Of a stretch of 64,000 nucleotides of DNA, positions 1 to 13,183 are shown one piece after another (the stretch's first letter is position 1; each line of letters starts with the position of its first letter). The DNA lies in the NCBI GenBank assembly GCA_021397835.1, contig JAJFZO010000407.1, positions 3,410,001-3,474,000 on the forward strand, in the 5' to 3' direction. Source of the stretch: Moringa oleifera. Lineage: Eukaryota; Streptophyta; Magnoliopsida; Brassicales; Moringaceae. Both the position numbers and the translations under genes were made by a program. Below the pieces are notes generated by a model. That model was not told the DNA's origin, did not search any database, and saw nothing but the letters and a program-made list of their open reading frames with translations.

Positions 1-2671
1 GGATAGCAAGCATTTCCCCCAGCGTGCTCCCCCTACTAACCACTCCCTGCTCCTGAGACCTGTGGGTTAATTTCCACCTCTCTGAGAGTCTTTTCTTTGC
101 CTCTCTACTCACATATGATTCAGTGGATCGCGATGATGAAGACCTGTATTGGTTCTTCCGGTTAAAGGTAGCTCTTGAACTCACTGTTGTCACATCTGAT
201 TCATTTGCAGATTCACTTCCAGAGTTGTCACCTGAACTTTCGTCTCCTGCATACCCTCTGACTCCAGAGGTAGAAAAATTCATAGAACCATTACTAAAAC
301 TACTTCTCATTTGCTTTGTGATTTCTTTAGCAATTTCTCTAGGTTCTCTACACTTTTGCCTTGTAAAGTCCACATTTTCAGGAACTTTCTTCTTGCCCCG
401 TAATTCTGCCTCCCTACTTCTAATACCTGAAAGTCTGCAATCTGTCCGAAAATCATGAGAAAAACGGGGAGATGAAACAGCTCTGGTAGCAGTTTGTGCC
501 TTCCCAACATTTGGTTTCAGAACAACAATCCTTGTGGGGAGCCCAGCTGATTCATTTGGCTCTTTTAATGGAATGTTTGACGACCTAAGTGAATTATTAG
601 TAATATGCCTGCTTTGAGGTTGCCCTGGGCTGTCCTGATCTTTATGAGGATTTTTACTGTAACTTTTCCATGAAAGGTCTCTCTCAGATTTCTTGGCTGG
701 GCCACTTCTGTCATGTTTTGATTTATGTGACGACTTCAAAGCTGATATGCGACCACAATGCGATTGAGGAAGGGCACCTTGAAGATCATGCAGATGTTTT
801 GTGAACAATGAATCTGGTTGCTGAAGAAATTTCAGCAGAAGATCCTTGTTGGAGTCCAAAACCTCAAGTGCATCATGGAATTCCTTTGAATGCTGAAGCT
901 TTTCATCTGTTGAAAGACGTTTAGCATCCATGAATTTCTGCTGAATAAAAGCCATCTCAGCCTCAGTGAGATTCGAGTTAGCAGTCCTCTGTGATGAGTA
1001 ACCACTGCTCTCCAACTTCGATGCATCTAAAACTTCGAACACATCTTTAAATTCTTGCTCCTCCAGTGAGCTCTTCCTGAAAGATCGACGACCATGAAAG
1101 GTGCCACTCCTTTGAGCTTTCTCTGCTGATGTTGTTCTCTGTTGATAATTTTCAGAGGACCTCCTTCGTTGTCTGTTGGCAGATTGCTGAGGTGGCAATC
1201 CATCAAGACCCATCAATCTGGCTATAACACTAGGTGACCGCCTTTTCACTTCAGATTCTCTTGACATCTCTTGTGCTAACAAATTTTTAATAGGGGTTCC
1301 AGCTGTTCTTTTGGAAGATCTCCACTCCAACTCCAACGTGAACTGTGCAGGTGAAATACATTCCATTTAGATCAAAATTATTTTAAATAAAGTATGTAAA
1401 CAAAATGAGAAAAAGAGAAGCTACAGGAGAATCATAGTTCATATAGCTTATAATATTGCCTTTCTATGTTTAGGAAACATGAAGATCAAAATATAATACT
1501 TAGTAAACAAAAAAGCAAGAAAGCGATTCACTGCACCGAATCTTCGTCAGAAGTATCACTACTGCTGGAACTAGAATCAGAGGCCAATTTGGGGAAGTTT
1601 CTCTGTTTCTGAACCTGGCCTTTTCCTGGAAAAGAACCCCAACAAAATGATTAGGATGGAAATTCCAGGTCTTAATAAAGGATTGGGGTTAAACTGCTTT
1701 CCAGTTTGAAGCTTCACAGCAAAGTATCCATAGAGATTAGTGGACTTAAGCTAAATATACAAGTGAAGCTATATGAAGAGGCCAAAGTTCAAAGGTTCAC
1801 AAGGGATGCCATTACAAACTTAAGGGTGGATTAAAATCAAGAGAAAACAGATTTAACCAGAATATAAATAACACGAGGAGAAGAAAGGATAAGTTTGTAT
1901 TCCCCAAAAGTAGAGAAAAAAGGACTAGCATAAAATCCGGTGTGGCACCAAAATTGGAAGAACGGACATTCTTAAGAGCTCTTATTGCAATCATTTCTCA
2001 TCATAGCCCTGAAATTTCAGGAGGGCATGAACCCAATCATACTCACACCACTACACATTTAAAAAAAAAAAGAAAGCCTAAAAGCCTTCTTTATCCAAAA
2101 GAAGGAACCACAAACAAGGCGTCATCTAACTATTAACCTCTATTTTGCACTAAGCTATGAACCAAAAAACCAAAGAAGTAAAAAAACATTTTTGGCCAGA
2201 AATCACAAAAGTCTCAGTTATCTGAGCATAATGCCGAGCTGCTAGTAATGAGAAGGAGCAAAGAAAACAAAAATTATTCAGAAATTTGACTCTTCTTTGG
2301 GTACACGAATAACCTGAGCAGTTAAGTACAGGAAAATTATCTGTTTGGTTGCTGAGAAAATGTTAGAAAGGTTTTTGTTTTATAAGAAAAAAGTGCCAGT
2401 GAAAAATTCAAATTTCCATTCCTCCAAGCCAAATTCAACATCTGGCCCGGTTCTTTTAAAGTCATTTCATAAAAACACAAAAGAAAGCCTGATCTTTTCC
2501 TTTTCCTGGGTTTTCTTCCAGGCCAAACGCTAAAAATTGCAAGGGGAAAGCATGAAGAAGAAGAGAAGTCTAACCTTCAAGGCGAGCAGGTAATGCGGAG
2601 ACAACTTTATCGCCGGAGCTCCGATCAACGTAGCCAGTGACCTTTGACCTCTTTCCCCGAAATGTCTCCAT
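1..2671 (-). CDS. TRM-family (DUF3741/DUF4378-type) protein, 3' part beyond window
   Basis: Three coding exons are joined in frame: 2575-2671, 1537-1625 and 1-1342, where the last runs off the left edge with no stop. About 509 residues are visible. The protein starts METFRGKRSKVTGYVDRSS, passes an acidic serine run ending DTSDEDS, and then carries VIARLMGLDGLPP near residue 90, the conserved motif of TON1-recruiting-motif (TRM/LONGIFOLIA-like) proteins. Later comes SREAKKRLSERWK, typical of the stretch before the C-terminal DUF4378, which lies outside the window. TRM proteins are mostly basic, disordered, and bind TON1 and microtubules at the cortex. From memory the closest Arabidopsis gene is At3g53540 (TRM19); the symbol is not certain. 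The donor after exon 2 (GTGCAG) is weak but keeps the frame; reading through it gives a stop at once. Confidence 0.82.
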
Positions 2672-2712
2672 TTTTGCTCATTCCAAAAACCCAAGGGAAA
2701 AAAAAAAAAAAG

Positions 2713-2743
<31 letters not shown>

Positions 2744-3460
2744 CTCCCAATTTAATTACAATGATAGAAAAGAACAGAAATAAGAAATGGAGGCGTAATG
2801 TGAAAGAAATCTAGATCATGAATCCCAGGAAAAAGCACGACATGAGAAGAAAAGAAGGATTCCAGAAAGTCATGAACTCCGACACCCTCCCCCAACAAAT
2901 TTCTTTTTTTTTTCCTCTTCAGCTCCAATTTTCCATTAAAATAACAAAACAATAAGAGACTCTGCTTCCAGATCTTGAACAGCGAGACAAAGAGAGAGAG
3001 AGAGAGGGAGAGAGAGAGCGTCTGTGTGTGTGTGTGTCTGAGAGGGAAAATGAAGAAAAATTTAGCGACCCCCAGTAAAAATGGACACCAAGACAGAGAC
3101 AGAGATAGATAGAGAGAGAAAACGGCGAGCAATAAAGAGGAAGGGAAGGCCCCGTTAGCGCCGTCGATGAGAGAGAGAGAGAGAGAGAGAGTGAGGCGTG
3201 GATTTTTTGAACATTCAAATGGCGTAGACAGACCGAGGAAGCTGACCCTCTGCGAGGGCAAGTGGTGCCCCAAGTGGGCCCCTGCGTCCTTACCCTGCCC
3301 TCCACGTGTCTCCTTTTTGACCTGCCACGTATCGTACCGGCTCAGTTTTAATTTGTTCCGCTGCTCCTCTCCCTTTTCCTTCTTTCACCTCCACTTTCTT
3401 CCCCTCATTCTTTTTGAAAAAGAGAAGTGCAAGGTACATATCGAAATTTTATATTATTTT
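2672..3460 (-). promoter_or_regulatory. Leader and promoter region of the TRM gene with GA microsatellites
   Basis: Upstream of the TRM start there are three GA/AG runs, at about 2717-2743, 2989-3019 and 3169-3192, plus a short GT run near 3023-3036. Such GA tracts are common in plant 5' leaders and core promoters. Long open frames here (for example 2752-3273 minus) are low-complexity products of these repeats and are not called as genes. The transcription start cannot be fixed. Confidence 0.5.
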
Positions 3461-6400
3461 TAAAAAATTATTCAATTAATCAATACAAACTATTTAACTT
3501 TTTATTTACAAATTTATTGTCTTTAATTATTTTTAAGTTAAGCATAAAAAATTTTAAATTATACTTATGACTTTCTAATTTATTTTATTTAATTTTTATT
3601 AAAAATTTAAAAATATTATAAAATAATTTTTGGTATAAATTATCTTACAAATATAAAAAATTACTTAAATTATTGTTATAACAACAAATTAAAATTTTTT
3701 AATATTAAAAATTAAACTATCAAAATTTTAAAAAAATTTATGTAAATATAACTCGTTAGTTAAAAATTATTTAAATTTATAGAGATAGACTCATATAAGA
3801 TGTAAAATTTATTTAAATTATTTTAAAGATATTTTTAAAAAATTAATAAATATACAATTAATGTAATCAATATATCAATACTCAAATTAAAAATAAATTT
3901 ATTTTAGTATATTCTTTTATATTTTAAATAAAATAAAATAAATATTTATGTATAATCTAAAATTAAAATATTCCCACTACAATGAAATTTAAGTTTCCAA
4001 GTATTCCACTTTTTAATATTTTCTTTTAATATAGTTAACTAACAACATATTATATGCACTAAAAAAATGAAACCCAATTCACATATGTTAAGAAAGGCTT
4101 ATTAGGGATACGAGCCTTAAATAACTCCGTTAATTATGGAACGTATTAGTATTTTCGTTACTTGTGTGAAAACGAGATTTCCCCAATCTAATTTCAACAT
4201 CACTTAACTAATTAATCACGACATAATTAGAGACTAAATGCTCAATTTTTCTTGTGATGTTGAACAACATGATTGCATAATGAGGTCCGGTGCTTTGATA
4301 GATCATCAATGTATTAATTATTACAAATTTGGTTTAGGGTTGATGTAATTAAGAATTGGTTTAATGTTGCGTTGAGGAGTGAAAAACATCTAAAATGAGA
4401 TTAGGGTTTCTTTTAAGGCTTAGATTAATTGATGTGGTCAATTTGAGGGATAAGACAATGATAGAGACCAAACAAAGGCAAAGGAATCTTAGATTTTGCC
4501 TACTAGCTAGGTATAGGTAAAAGTAAAATCTTTTAGGTCTTGTTTTGTTTTACTTGCTACCCTTTTGCTTGTTTATGGGGGGAAAGATTCTTTTTTTTTT
4601 TTTAAAGCAAAATTCTTGCTATTAATTAGTATATATTTATGGTAAATTTAGTATTATTAGATAATTTGTTAATTAATATAAAAATAAAAATTTAAATTAT
4701 ATATATTTAATTTAAATCATGAAATATTTATTAGATCAATTATATATTTAATCTTTTAATTTAGTCTAAATCAAACATTAATTCAAAAAATTATGAAAAA
4801 TTTGTTACTAAAATATCTTTAAAATCACTTAAATAAAATTTATATTTTATTTTAAGCTCATCTCTCAAATTTAAATAATTTTAAACTCCTAAATTATTTT
4901 TATAAATTTTTTGAATCTTTGACTATATAAAATTAAAATTATATATATATGTATATTCAGTGCTTAAAAAATTTTAAAATATTTTTACAGCTATAAAGAA
5001 TTCTAAGTCAAAATTCATCATATAATATCTCTAATTTTTATTTTTTGTAAAATTCAAATTAAATCAAACTTAATCACCAAATATACAATTAATTCAATAA
5101 ATATTAATTTCAATGCGTAAAATAAAAATAGATATAATTTAGAATTTTTTTATGTTTACCCAAATTTAAATTTTATAAGAGAAAGTATTTTTTATTGAAT
5201 TATTAAGTTTTTTATTAATCTTTTCAAATCATGACATTTAATAATAAAAAATTCATACTATATATTATATTGTAGTAATTCATTTAAAGTAATAAAATAA
5301 AATAAAAAAATATTTTTTAAATTAAAAAAAAAGGAAAAGAAGAACTTATCACAACTTTATTTGTTGCATGAAAGGGGAAAAAGAGATTATGATGGAGAAT
5401 GAAAGGACATGCAACTAAATGTATGATTATGTTGAAGTTTGCAAAAGAAGCAAAGGCTTAAAGGCATAATTAGAGAAATTATATTGTTTGCTATAAGATT
5501 AAACCCACAAAAAGAAATTTAAAATTCATAAGAAAAACGAGTGCTTCTATTCCACCCACTAATGTTTTGATTTTGATATTTCAGCTTATATAATGACGAC
5601 AATTCAATAATTTATTTATTTATTTATTTTAAAATAAATAAATATGCCCCATATAAATAGTAGCATTTGTACATTATGTGTATAGAGAAAACCTTAATTT
5701 CAGTGTAAAAGGAAGGAAAGCAAAAGGGATCATAAAAGCAAGGAAATAATTGATGTCTCCAAGCTCTCTCACTAAAGCTGATTAAAGTTAGCTCTTCCAT
5801 GATTGAAGCCTCTCTTTCTTTTTCTTTCTTCTCAAAATGCTTTTAATCAAGGCATCCTAAGGTTTCTTCATTGGCCCCACCACTAAGAACTTCAATCAAT
5901 CTTCATGTCTCCTCCTCACCATACCCTACTCAATCACAAGATTTCCTTTTTTTTTTTTTTTTCTCGAACCAACCTAATAGAATTTAAGTTATAATTACGA
6001 GAAATTAGAATTTTCTTATGCCAATTGTCAATATGATCAACCGATAAATTATAATTATGAGTGATGAGATTCGTCTTAATCATGTTGATAATATGACCGA
6101 CCGATGATTTATAATTATGGGTACCGAGAATTTTCTCTTATTATTGTTTATCATGTGAAAGAATTCATAATTGGAAGTGTCGAGACAAAATCTTTTTTCC
6201 ATTTTATTGGTTTTATTTCTTTTCCCAATCTTCTCGAAGCAATGAAGAAGTAGGATGCAAGTTTTTATTATTATTACTTACACAAAGTTTAATCAAACAA
6301 AGATCACAATTTTTTTTACTCATTAAATTATGTCATTTTTTTTGAAAAATAATATGTAACAATTTAATAATTATTTATTATTATTATAAAATATACAAAA

Positions 6401-7380
6401 TTTTGTAAAACTTATTATAAAAATTTTAACATAAACTCAAATTAACTAATTTTTATTACAAAAATAGTTATAAATATAATGTAATAAAATTAAATTAACA
6501 AAGATAAATAAACATATAACTTCATAATCAAGCAACAATACTTATCCGTTAAAGTGAAGATTGGGATTTACATAATTAGAATAAACAATTTAATTAACAA
6601 TTGGGCTATGACGTTCGATTATAATATATAGTATTAATTAATCAAACATACAAACATTGCACTTCATGGGTGGGCAAAAAAAGGAGAAAAGGGGAGGAAA
6701 AAAAAAGGGGGAAAGGGAAAGGGAATTGGCTTGACTAATAAAGTGAGATGAAGGTCCAAATCAACAATCATAACTTTTAAAAGAGCATAATTATGTGTTA
6801 ATCCTTTGTAAGAAAAATGTCATTTTTAATTACAATGCCATGTTGAATTAACCTAAGAACAAGAGTTAATTAAAACCCTAATTTTGACTGAGTCAACCAG
6901 AGAACAAAGAAAAAAAAAAGAGAAACCCTAGACATTGTATACTTACCACCTATCAATATCTGAACTTATAATAAGTAAACATGGTTTACTTGTTAGCCAA
7001 ATGAAATTATAAAATATGATTGTTTAGAATTGCATACAATGTGAAATTTTTTGTCAGCATGATTTTGTTGAATTTTTAATTAAAAATATTAAATTATTGT
7101 ATTTAATATTTTTTCAAAACTCAACAAAAATTTGATCATCAATTTTTTATATAATAAAAATATAATTAATTAATAAAGAGTCAATATTATTTTTTGAATT
7201 AATTAATAATATATATATGATGTGATTCTTTTAAAAAGCACTTTTTTTAAAAAATAAAAAATAATAAATTGTCTCCAATATTTTAATATATTATTTTAAT
7301 TTTTTATTACATAATATAAATTATTAAATTTTTTATATCACTTCATAAAAAAATGATTTACCGCTACCCAACTATTAAAC
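3461..7380. other. AT-rich intergenic DNA
   Basis: About 3.9 kb of very AT-rich sequence made of A/T runs and TAAAAATT-like strings. No credible open frame, RNA gene or transposon coding region was seen. The one ordered feature is a weak 60-bp tandem repeat at 5989-6170, listed separately. Confidence 0.7.
5989..6170. repeat. Diverged tandem repeat, 60-bp period, about three copies
   Basis: The string TTATAATTAYGRG recurs at 5989, 6049 and 6109, exactly 60 bp apart, with a weak fourth start near 6163. Between the anchors the units share GATNAACCGAT / GACCGACCGAT-like segments. Copies are well diverged, so the array is old. No function is evident. Confidence 0.55.
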
Positions 7381-10300
7381 CCATTAGAGTAGATGCAATA
7401 AAGCTGCCGGTTCTATCTTCTTAGGGGTGCTGCAACTGCAACAAAAACAGATAGGGTAGCAAACAGGTGAACAGGTTGCATAACAAACTCAGGGGCCAAT
7501 TCTCATGGAACCTTGTGGCTGGCCAGGTGTTCCCTTCAATTCCCATAAGTTTTAATCATTAGGACTACTTGGAAAAGTTTTCAGGTCCTTTTCTAAATTT
7601 GATGCAAAATCAATTTTAACCTAATTTTAATGATCTTTATTTATAAATATATTCATAGTCTTACCAAATCAGACAACGATTTTTATTTAAGAAATGCCAA
7701 AATCTTCCTACAGTTTGTTTTTTTAATATGAAAAGATATGACATAAATTTGAAAATATGTCAAAATTTATATTAAATTTAATCGCATTTAGGTTAAAAAT
7801 TAAGGGGAAAAGAACAGTACCCAATTGCCCAACTTGGTGACTGGTGGGGACATGACCAGGAAGGCACGGTGGGTTGCGAATCTCCGTCAAGAGCGGGGGC
7901 GACTCAATCAGCACCGAAACCCAAGGAGAAAAGATTCGATGGCTCAGCCAAAATCTAAGTAAAAAAGGCCAAGTATCACGGAGACTGCTCTCTTTCAGGC
8001 AGACACCTTCAGGCCTCAGCTGAATCTGCCTGATGATTCATGTCCATCTGATTTGATGAGTGACACCAGAGGACGCCTTAATCAACCTGGTTGCCACAAC
8101 TACTTCTACCCATTTGAAAATTTTCTAAGTTCTCTGAACTTCTTGAATTGGGTGCAAGTGAATAGTTAGCTCAGAATTCAGATCATGTGGGAACAGACAC
8201 TGATGGGACACTGCTGGGATAGGTGCACTTTATCTCACCCTGTTTCCGTGGATTTGACGTCTAACATTGTTAGAATGGCGTGGCTTGGTTGCAGGTGCAT
8301 GGCTTTCAAGGAGACCAGTGAGTTAACAGCCCTGTCTGGTCTGGTCAATCAATATAAGCTGCTAAGAACACACTAATTAAAGATTTAAGAGAAGGTCAAG
8401 AAAATAAATTAATTAAGTCAAGCTCGTTGCTCCAGGCGCTGAGTGTTGGCAAGAGTATACTCCAGGCATGGCGTGCGGCACACACTGGGAGAGTTCTTTT
8501 ATTCATTGAATGCACATGTGGAATGTGAAGGGTGCCAATGGATTTACACTCCACCTCACAGGAGAACCAGAAGGGACCAGGAAGATGATGGACTGATTTC
8601 AGAGCAAGCAAGGAAGTGTAAGAATCAAATTATGATTGAAAGAGAAAGATTGGTATTCTAAGAGGAAGATTCCAGGAAAGAAAATGCCCATGATGAATTC
8701 TGTATGTGATCATTCTACGCGTGGACAAACAAACATTAAGAACTGTAGAGGTTACATGTATGATAGCTCTCATGTCATCACAAGCATGCAAGTTCTGGGC
8801 AAAGAGAAATTACATATTCGAATGTGGACATATCTTCACATGCGTGCAAGTTTGCGCATATTATCTGATGCTTTCAGGATTATTAAGAACTAACTAGAAT
8901 TCCCAGCTGGAGCCAGAATGATTACCTGGGAATAATCCTCACAGGGCCTGTAAGATTCACCATATTGCCTGCAATTATAAGAGAAATTAACTCGAAATCA
9001 GTTATAACACCATAATTTATGTGTTTCGCTAGGAAAAGGGGCAGCAGGGACGTAGGGAAATGTTATTACCAGGACAGCAGGTCTTGCTTCAATGCAACAT
9101 CTTTTTAGCCAGCAGTAACTCTGCTTCTGCCACTAGATGGCCATGGAAACACCATTCCACAGCCAGGCATTAAGATTGCCCTTTACTCACTGTGGATGTG
9201 TGCGCTCAACCATTGAAAGCCAATCAAAGAATAAGAACCTTTCTTTGTGGGTGCCAAAGAACAGAATGAGTGCACATGGTCATCACTGGAAGAGGCCTTC
9301 GCAAAATGGGGAGTCATTCCCCAGCAGGAACTTACATCATCGTTTTGATTATCTCTAAGCATGCAGGTGCATTTAGCAATACAGTTCTCAGGCAGTGAAA
9401 GAGAGAATATGGAAAAGATCAACAAATCAAGGAAAAGATTCCAACCATTGTGAATGCATTATATAACCTGTAAAAAAGTGTACATATTTCAATAAGAGCT
9501 AATGTCTGAAATTGTGTATACCACAGGGGAAGGGGAGGGGGAGATAGGGCAATGCCCTTTGCTTGTCTGAATATGCATGCATTTCTTCATGCATGTTCCT
9601 TTTGATGATAAATGTTTCTTACTGCACAGTCAGTGTACATAAGTTTCCAACAGTCCTGACATGTTTTTTATTATAGTTGGCACACCAAATTCAACTTAGC
9701 GACTTAATAAAAAAATACATCCTTAAGTTGCACTCAGTCACACAAACACACAGAGGGCATACCATAGCAACTGTTAAGGAATTTTGCTCCAACGATGGTG
9801 ATCTTTGATGGGGTATAACAGCTACCAGCCTCTCAAATGTGGCCTATTTAAAACCTGAATTAGTGTCAATAGCTTCTGGAATCATTTATCAAGATCAAGC
9901 CGCTTCTTAAAAAGACTTCTTGAATAAATTGAACTTCTAATAGGATAAAACTAAATTCAGCAATAGGACAAGATACCATGCCAGACTGTTCTAAGCAAGT
10001 ACCTCTGGACCTACTTATTCCCTAGACATCTGACAGTGCTTCATCAGAGGGGGAAAAAAAAGCACATGAAGTGCCCAGACTACAATAGAAGCAAGGGAAT
10101 ACATTTGGAACCTCCAGCAATATGAAGATCTGAGAAACATTCTTATTAAATATATAACTTGTTAGTCCAAGAAAAGTGTGACTGAAAACCCTGTTTTTCG
10201 CCTCTCTGCAAATTCTAGTAAGTAGAAACCTCATAATCAATCATAGCACCACTAATTCCCGCAAAGGTAGGATGCCATAGAGCAAGCAATCTATGTTATG

Positions 10301-12112
10301 GTGTTCAAAATGAGACCACAGGCACCATTTTCCTCTGTCAAAGAATCAATAACAAGCAATGTGCTAAAACCCCTAGTTCAAGCACTTGACTAGGTAAATA
10401 CTTCTTACAATCCTAATTACCAAAACACATGCATTAAATGTTTCAGTACCACACAGTCATTCTTTAACCTATCAGCAGATACCATCCTTTCTGATAGGCT
10501 GAACGACTCCCATGGTTGATTAAAAACATGCATAGAACTAACCTGTTTTCAGGCAAAGAGATCTACAAGAGTGCGACATATATTTCCAACTCATAACTGG
10601 TCAATCCAACACATTAGCTAATATCTCTGTGGAAGCTCTTATTGTTTTCATTTTACTAAGAAAAGAAACAACAGTGATTAGCATGTTCAGTAAACCAATA
10701 GTTACTTACTCGAGAGTCAATAACTGGACAAAACCTACCCTTAAAACAAAGGGAGGTCCACTAATACTTTAGCCAATAGCATGAAAACTGGTTTCAAGTT
10801 GTTCAAAAGAAAAATGCACAGGAAAGAAGAGCCCAATAAAAGGTTCAAATTGCAATCACTTCCTCCCACCATGATAATCAAGAAATTTAAGATCATGAAA
10901 TTTCTTCATTCATGACCTTAAAGAACAATCAAGCAAATTAGAAATAAAATGTGATCTGGGCTTGCAAGCTAATTGGTTCCAAACTTTCTGTTTGACACAC
11001 TGCCCAGAGAAAAAGCTCAGAGTTAAGAAAATAGATGAGACTACCTGATCAAGGGTCAGTATGAAACAAAACATAAATAGGTCCATCATTTTGTTACTTA
11101 CAAATATCAGTCAAATGTTTTCTGCACACCTCAACCAAGCATCAAAGATATGTAATACATGAACATTTTAGCATACCTCATCAAGAATTAAACAGTAAAA
11201 GTTCTTGCAATTCGCATTTTGAGCTTGTTTACCAACAATGTTATAGTAGCCAAAGCCTAACTGGCCTCACAAAACAATGAAGTAATCAAATCAGAGGTGC
11301 TTCAAACTCTCACCACTTTTGACAGTTACAAAAGCCATTTTCTAAAGCAACTTGAGGGCGTAGGTTAATAACATGGAGCATGCCTTTGCATCTTAATGTG
11401 AAGAGGAAGATAGCAGCAATCATTCTGCCACTCATTTTCTTGATTTTTTTTTTTTTTTTTGCGGGGGAAGAGACCTTGGGGGTGGGGTGGGGTGGGGGAG
11501 GAACAAGGGGACTTTTGAATTGGCGGGGACTCCAACACATTTGGTAATGACAGGTGATTTGAAAGTTAGAGTGACATTGGGTTTCCTTTTGTCTCTTTGT
11601 ACATGAGGAGGATCGTCTAGAGTTAATAGAGATCTTAACCTCTAAACAGCAAACTACACAAATGCACCCCCTTGGTGCAACTTGTATTTAATATAAATAC
11701 AAATTTTGTTCCTGATAAAAAAAAGAGATAATAAAATGGAAGATATGTCTCCATGTGCCTATATAAACAAACCATGAGTCTCTGCATGGCATCCACAAAA
11801 ATTCATAATACATATTAATCATAATGCCATAAACTTACATAATGCCACCAAGAAACAAAAAGTAAACTACTAGTATATACCACACTGATGTTTCTACTTA
11901 AATCAAGACTCAGATGCCATTCAGCTCAAGATTAAACATTTTACGGAACCTCGCTTTATGCGTGCATAATATAATGCTAACTGCCTACCAAAATTAACTT
12001 ACCGTCCAGAACATTAGTCAAAATTAAACATTAATGAGGAACCGTTGAAGAAAAAGGATCTCACTGAACCATCATTGTTCACCTTAAATGGATAATTAAC
12101 AAGTCTGTTCTT
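7381..12112. other. Intergenic region of ordinary base composition, no gene recognised
   Basis: From about 7380 the DNA changes sharply from AT-rich to a mixed composition like that of exons and introns, and stays so to the TPR gene. All open frames are under 90 residues and none resembles a known family. I saw no tRNA B-box and no familiar plant microRNA. It could be an unrecognised noncoding transcript, an old pseudogene, or regulatory sequence of the downstream TPR gene. A T-run (about 11444-11460) followed by a G-rich stretch (11461-11515) and a possible LINE tail (11550-11728) lie inside. Confidence 0.4.
11550..11728 (+). mobile_element. Possible 3' end of a truncated LINE retrotransposon
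   Basis: The stretch reads TTTTGTCTCTTTGTAC, then CTTGGTGCAACTTGTA, and ends ATTTTGTTCCTGATAAAAAAA. This order (a pyrimidine-rich TTTGTAC block, then a T-rich end with an A tail) resembles the last 150-200 bp of plant L1-type LINEs. No coding part and no clear target-site duplication were found. Weak call based on look alone. Confidence 0.25.
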
Positions 12113-13183
12113 TCAACTCTTCAAGCCTGCTGCCTCCCTCTCTACCTTCTCCGCAAACAGCTTTGTTGCAATCATATTGTCAACAAAATATTCCCTATAA
12201 GGGTGATTTCTTGGAACAAGCTTTCGAAACTTCTCAAATTGTTTCTCTGCCTCATCTTTCTTCTTCAACAGTGTATATATAATGCCCTGACACAGATACG
12301 GCCTAAAATCCCTGGGTTCCTCCTTCACCAGCTCCTGATAAACCTTCAGAGCCTCAGCATGGTTCCCCTCAATAACCCGAATTTGTGCTACCAATAGCTT
12401 GAAGTCCCTGAAATCCTTCTGCTTCTTCTCCTTCTTGCACTTGTTCATTGCCACCTCAATTCTCTTCTCCAAATCCTTCAACTGGTTACCCGATTCTGAA
12501 TAAGCCATCACAAGCCCGTGATAAGCCTCCACACGAAGAGGGTCTTTAGCTAAAATTTCCTCAAACCCATTTTTTGCAGAGTCAAAATCTCCACTGTAGC
12601 TATAAATTTGGGCTTTCAATAACGGCCATTCCTGCTCATCGGGCTCCAGTTCGATCAAACGCTCGATAACTTCTATGGCTTCTAGCAGCTTGCGCGATTT
12701 GATCCTAACCTCCATGAGGGACCGTAGAGCTTCGACGTCGTCAGGATTACGAGCCAAGTGCTGCTCAATGATTCTCTCTTGCTCTTCAAACGACAAATTA
12801 TCAAATGATTCTTTGGTGGCATCCACGGTAGAAGATGTTGCAGTGGCGACCGGGACAGCAATTGCGTGTTTGGTGTGGAACCGCATGAAGAACAATGCGG
12901 CCGCCGCTACCGCGATGCAAGTGGTTTTGAGGAGAGGTGACGATACGGGGTTTAGCGTCTCGAGAAGTGAGGTCTTAGAAGTGTGAGATTTTTGGTAGGG
13001 TGGGTTCGAAGAGGATACTGACGATGATAGCGCAGCTCTGAGAGAGAGCAAAACCAAGGATGATGATTTAGGTCGGGTCCTGAAGGAAAGGGAAGACAAG
13101 GGTTTTGCGAACGACAGACGATGGTGATTTAGGGAAGTATGAAGAGGTTGGTAACGGCAGTGCACTTTAGCGAGAGACTCCAT
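12113..13183 (-). CDS. SLOW GREEN 1-like chloroplast TPR protein
   Basis: Intronless 356-aa protein. Residues 1-70 are rich in Ser, Leu and Arg with few acids, as in a chloroplast transit peptide. Residues 84-101 (TTCIAVAAAALFFM core) form one hydrophobic segment that may anchor it in a plastid membrane. From about 120 to 340 it is made of helical tetratricopeptide-like repeats (for example EEQERIIEQHLARNPDDVEA, EALKVYQELVKEEPRDFRPY). TPRs bind other proteins. SLOW GREEN 1 in Arabidopsis is a plastid TPR protein needed for early chloroplast development; this match is by family look. From its place near AFC1 and DapF it may instead be the counterpart of At3g53560, another TPR protein of this type. 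A GA run (13194-13214) lies just before the start codon. Confidence 0.85.
   Translation of the reverse strand: MESLAKVHCRYQPLHTSLNHHRLSFAKPLSSLSFRTRPKSSSLVLLSLRAALSSSVSSSNPPYQKSHTSKTSLLETLNPVSSPLLKTTCIAVAAAALFFMRFHTKHAIAVPVATATSSTVDATKESFDNLSFEEQERIIEQHLARNPDDVEALRSLMEVRIKSRKLLEAIEVIERLIELEPDEQEWPLLKAQIYSYSGDFDSAKNGFEEILAKDPLRVEAYHGLVMAYSESGNQLKDLEKRIEVAMNKCKKEKKQKDFRDFKLLVAQIRVIEGNHAEALKVYQELVKEEPRDFRPYLCQGIIYTLLKKKDEAEKQFEKFRKLVPRNHPYREYFVDNMIATKLFAEKVEREAAGLKS

Noticed and set aside
2752..3273. 173-codon open frame on minus
   Set aside because: Made largely of Leu/Ser runs from GA microsatellites; lies in the leader and promoter of the TRM gene; no family.
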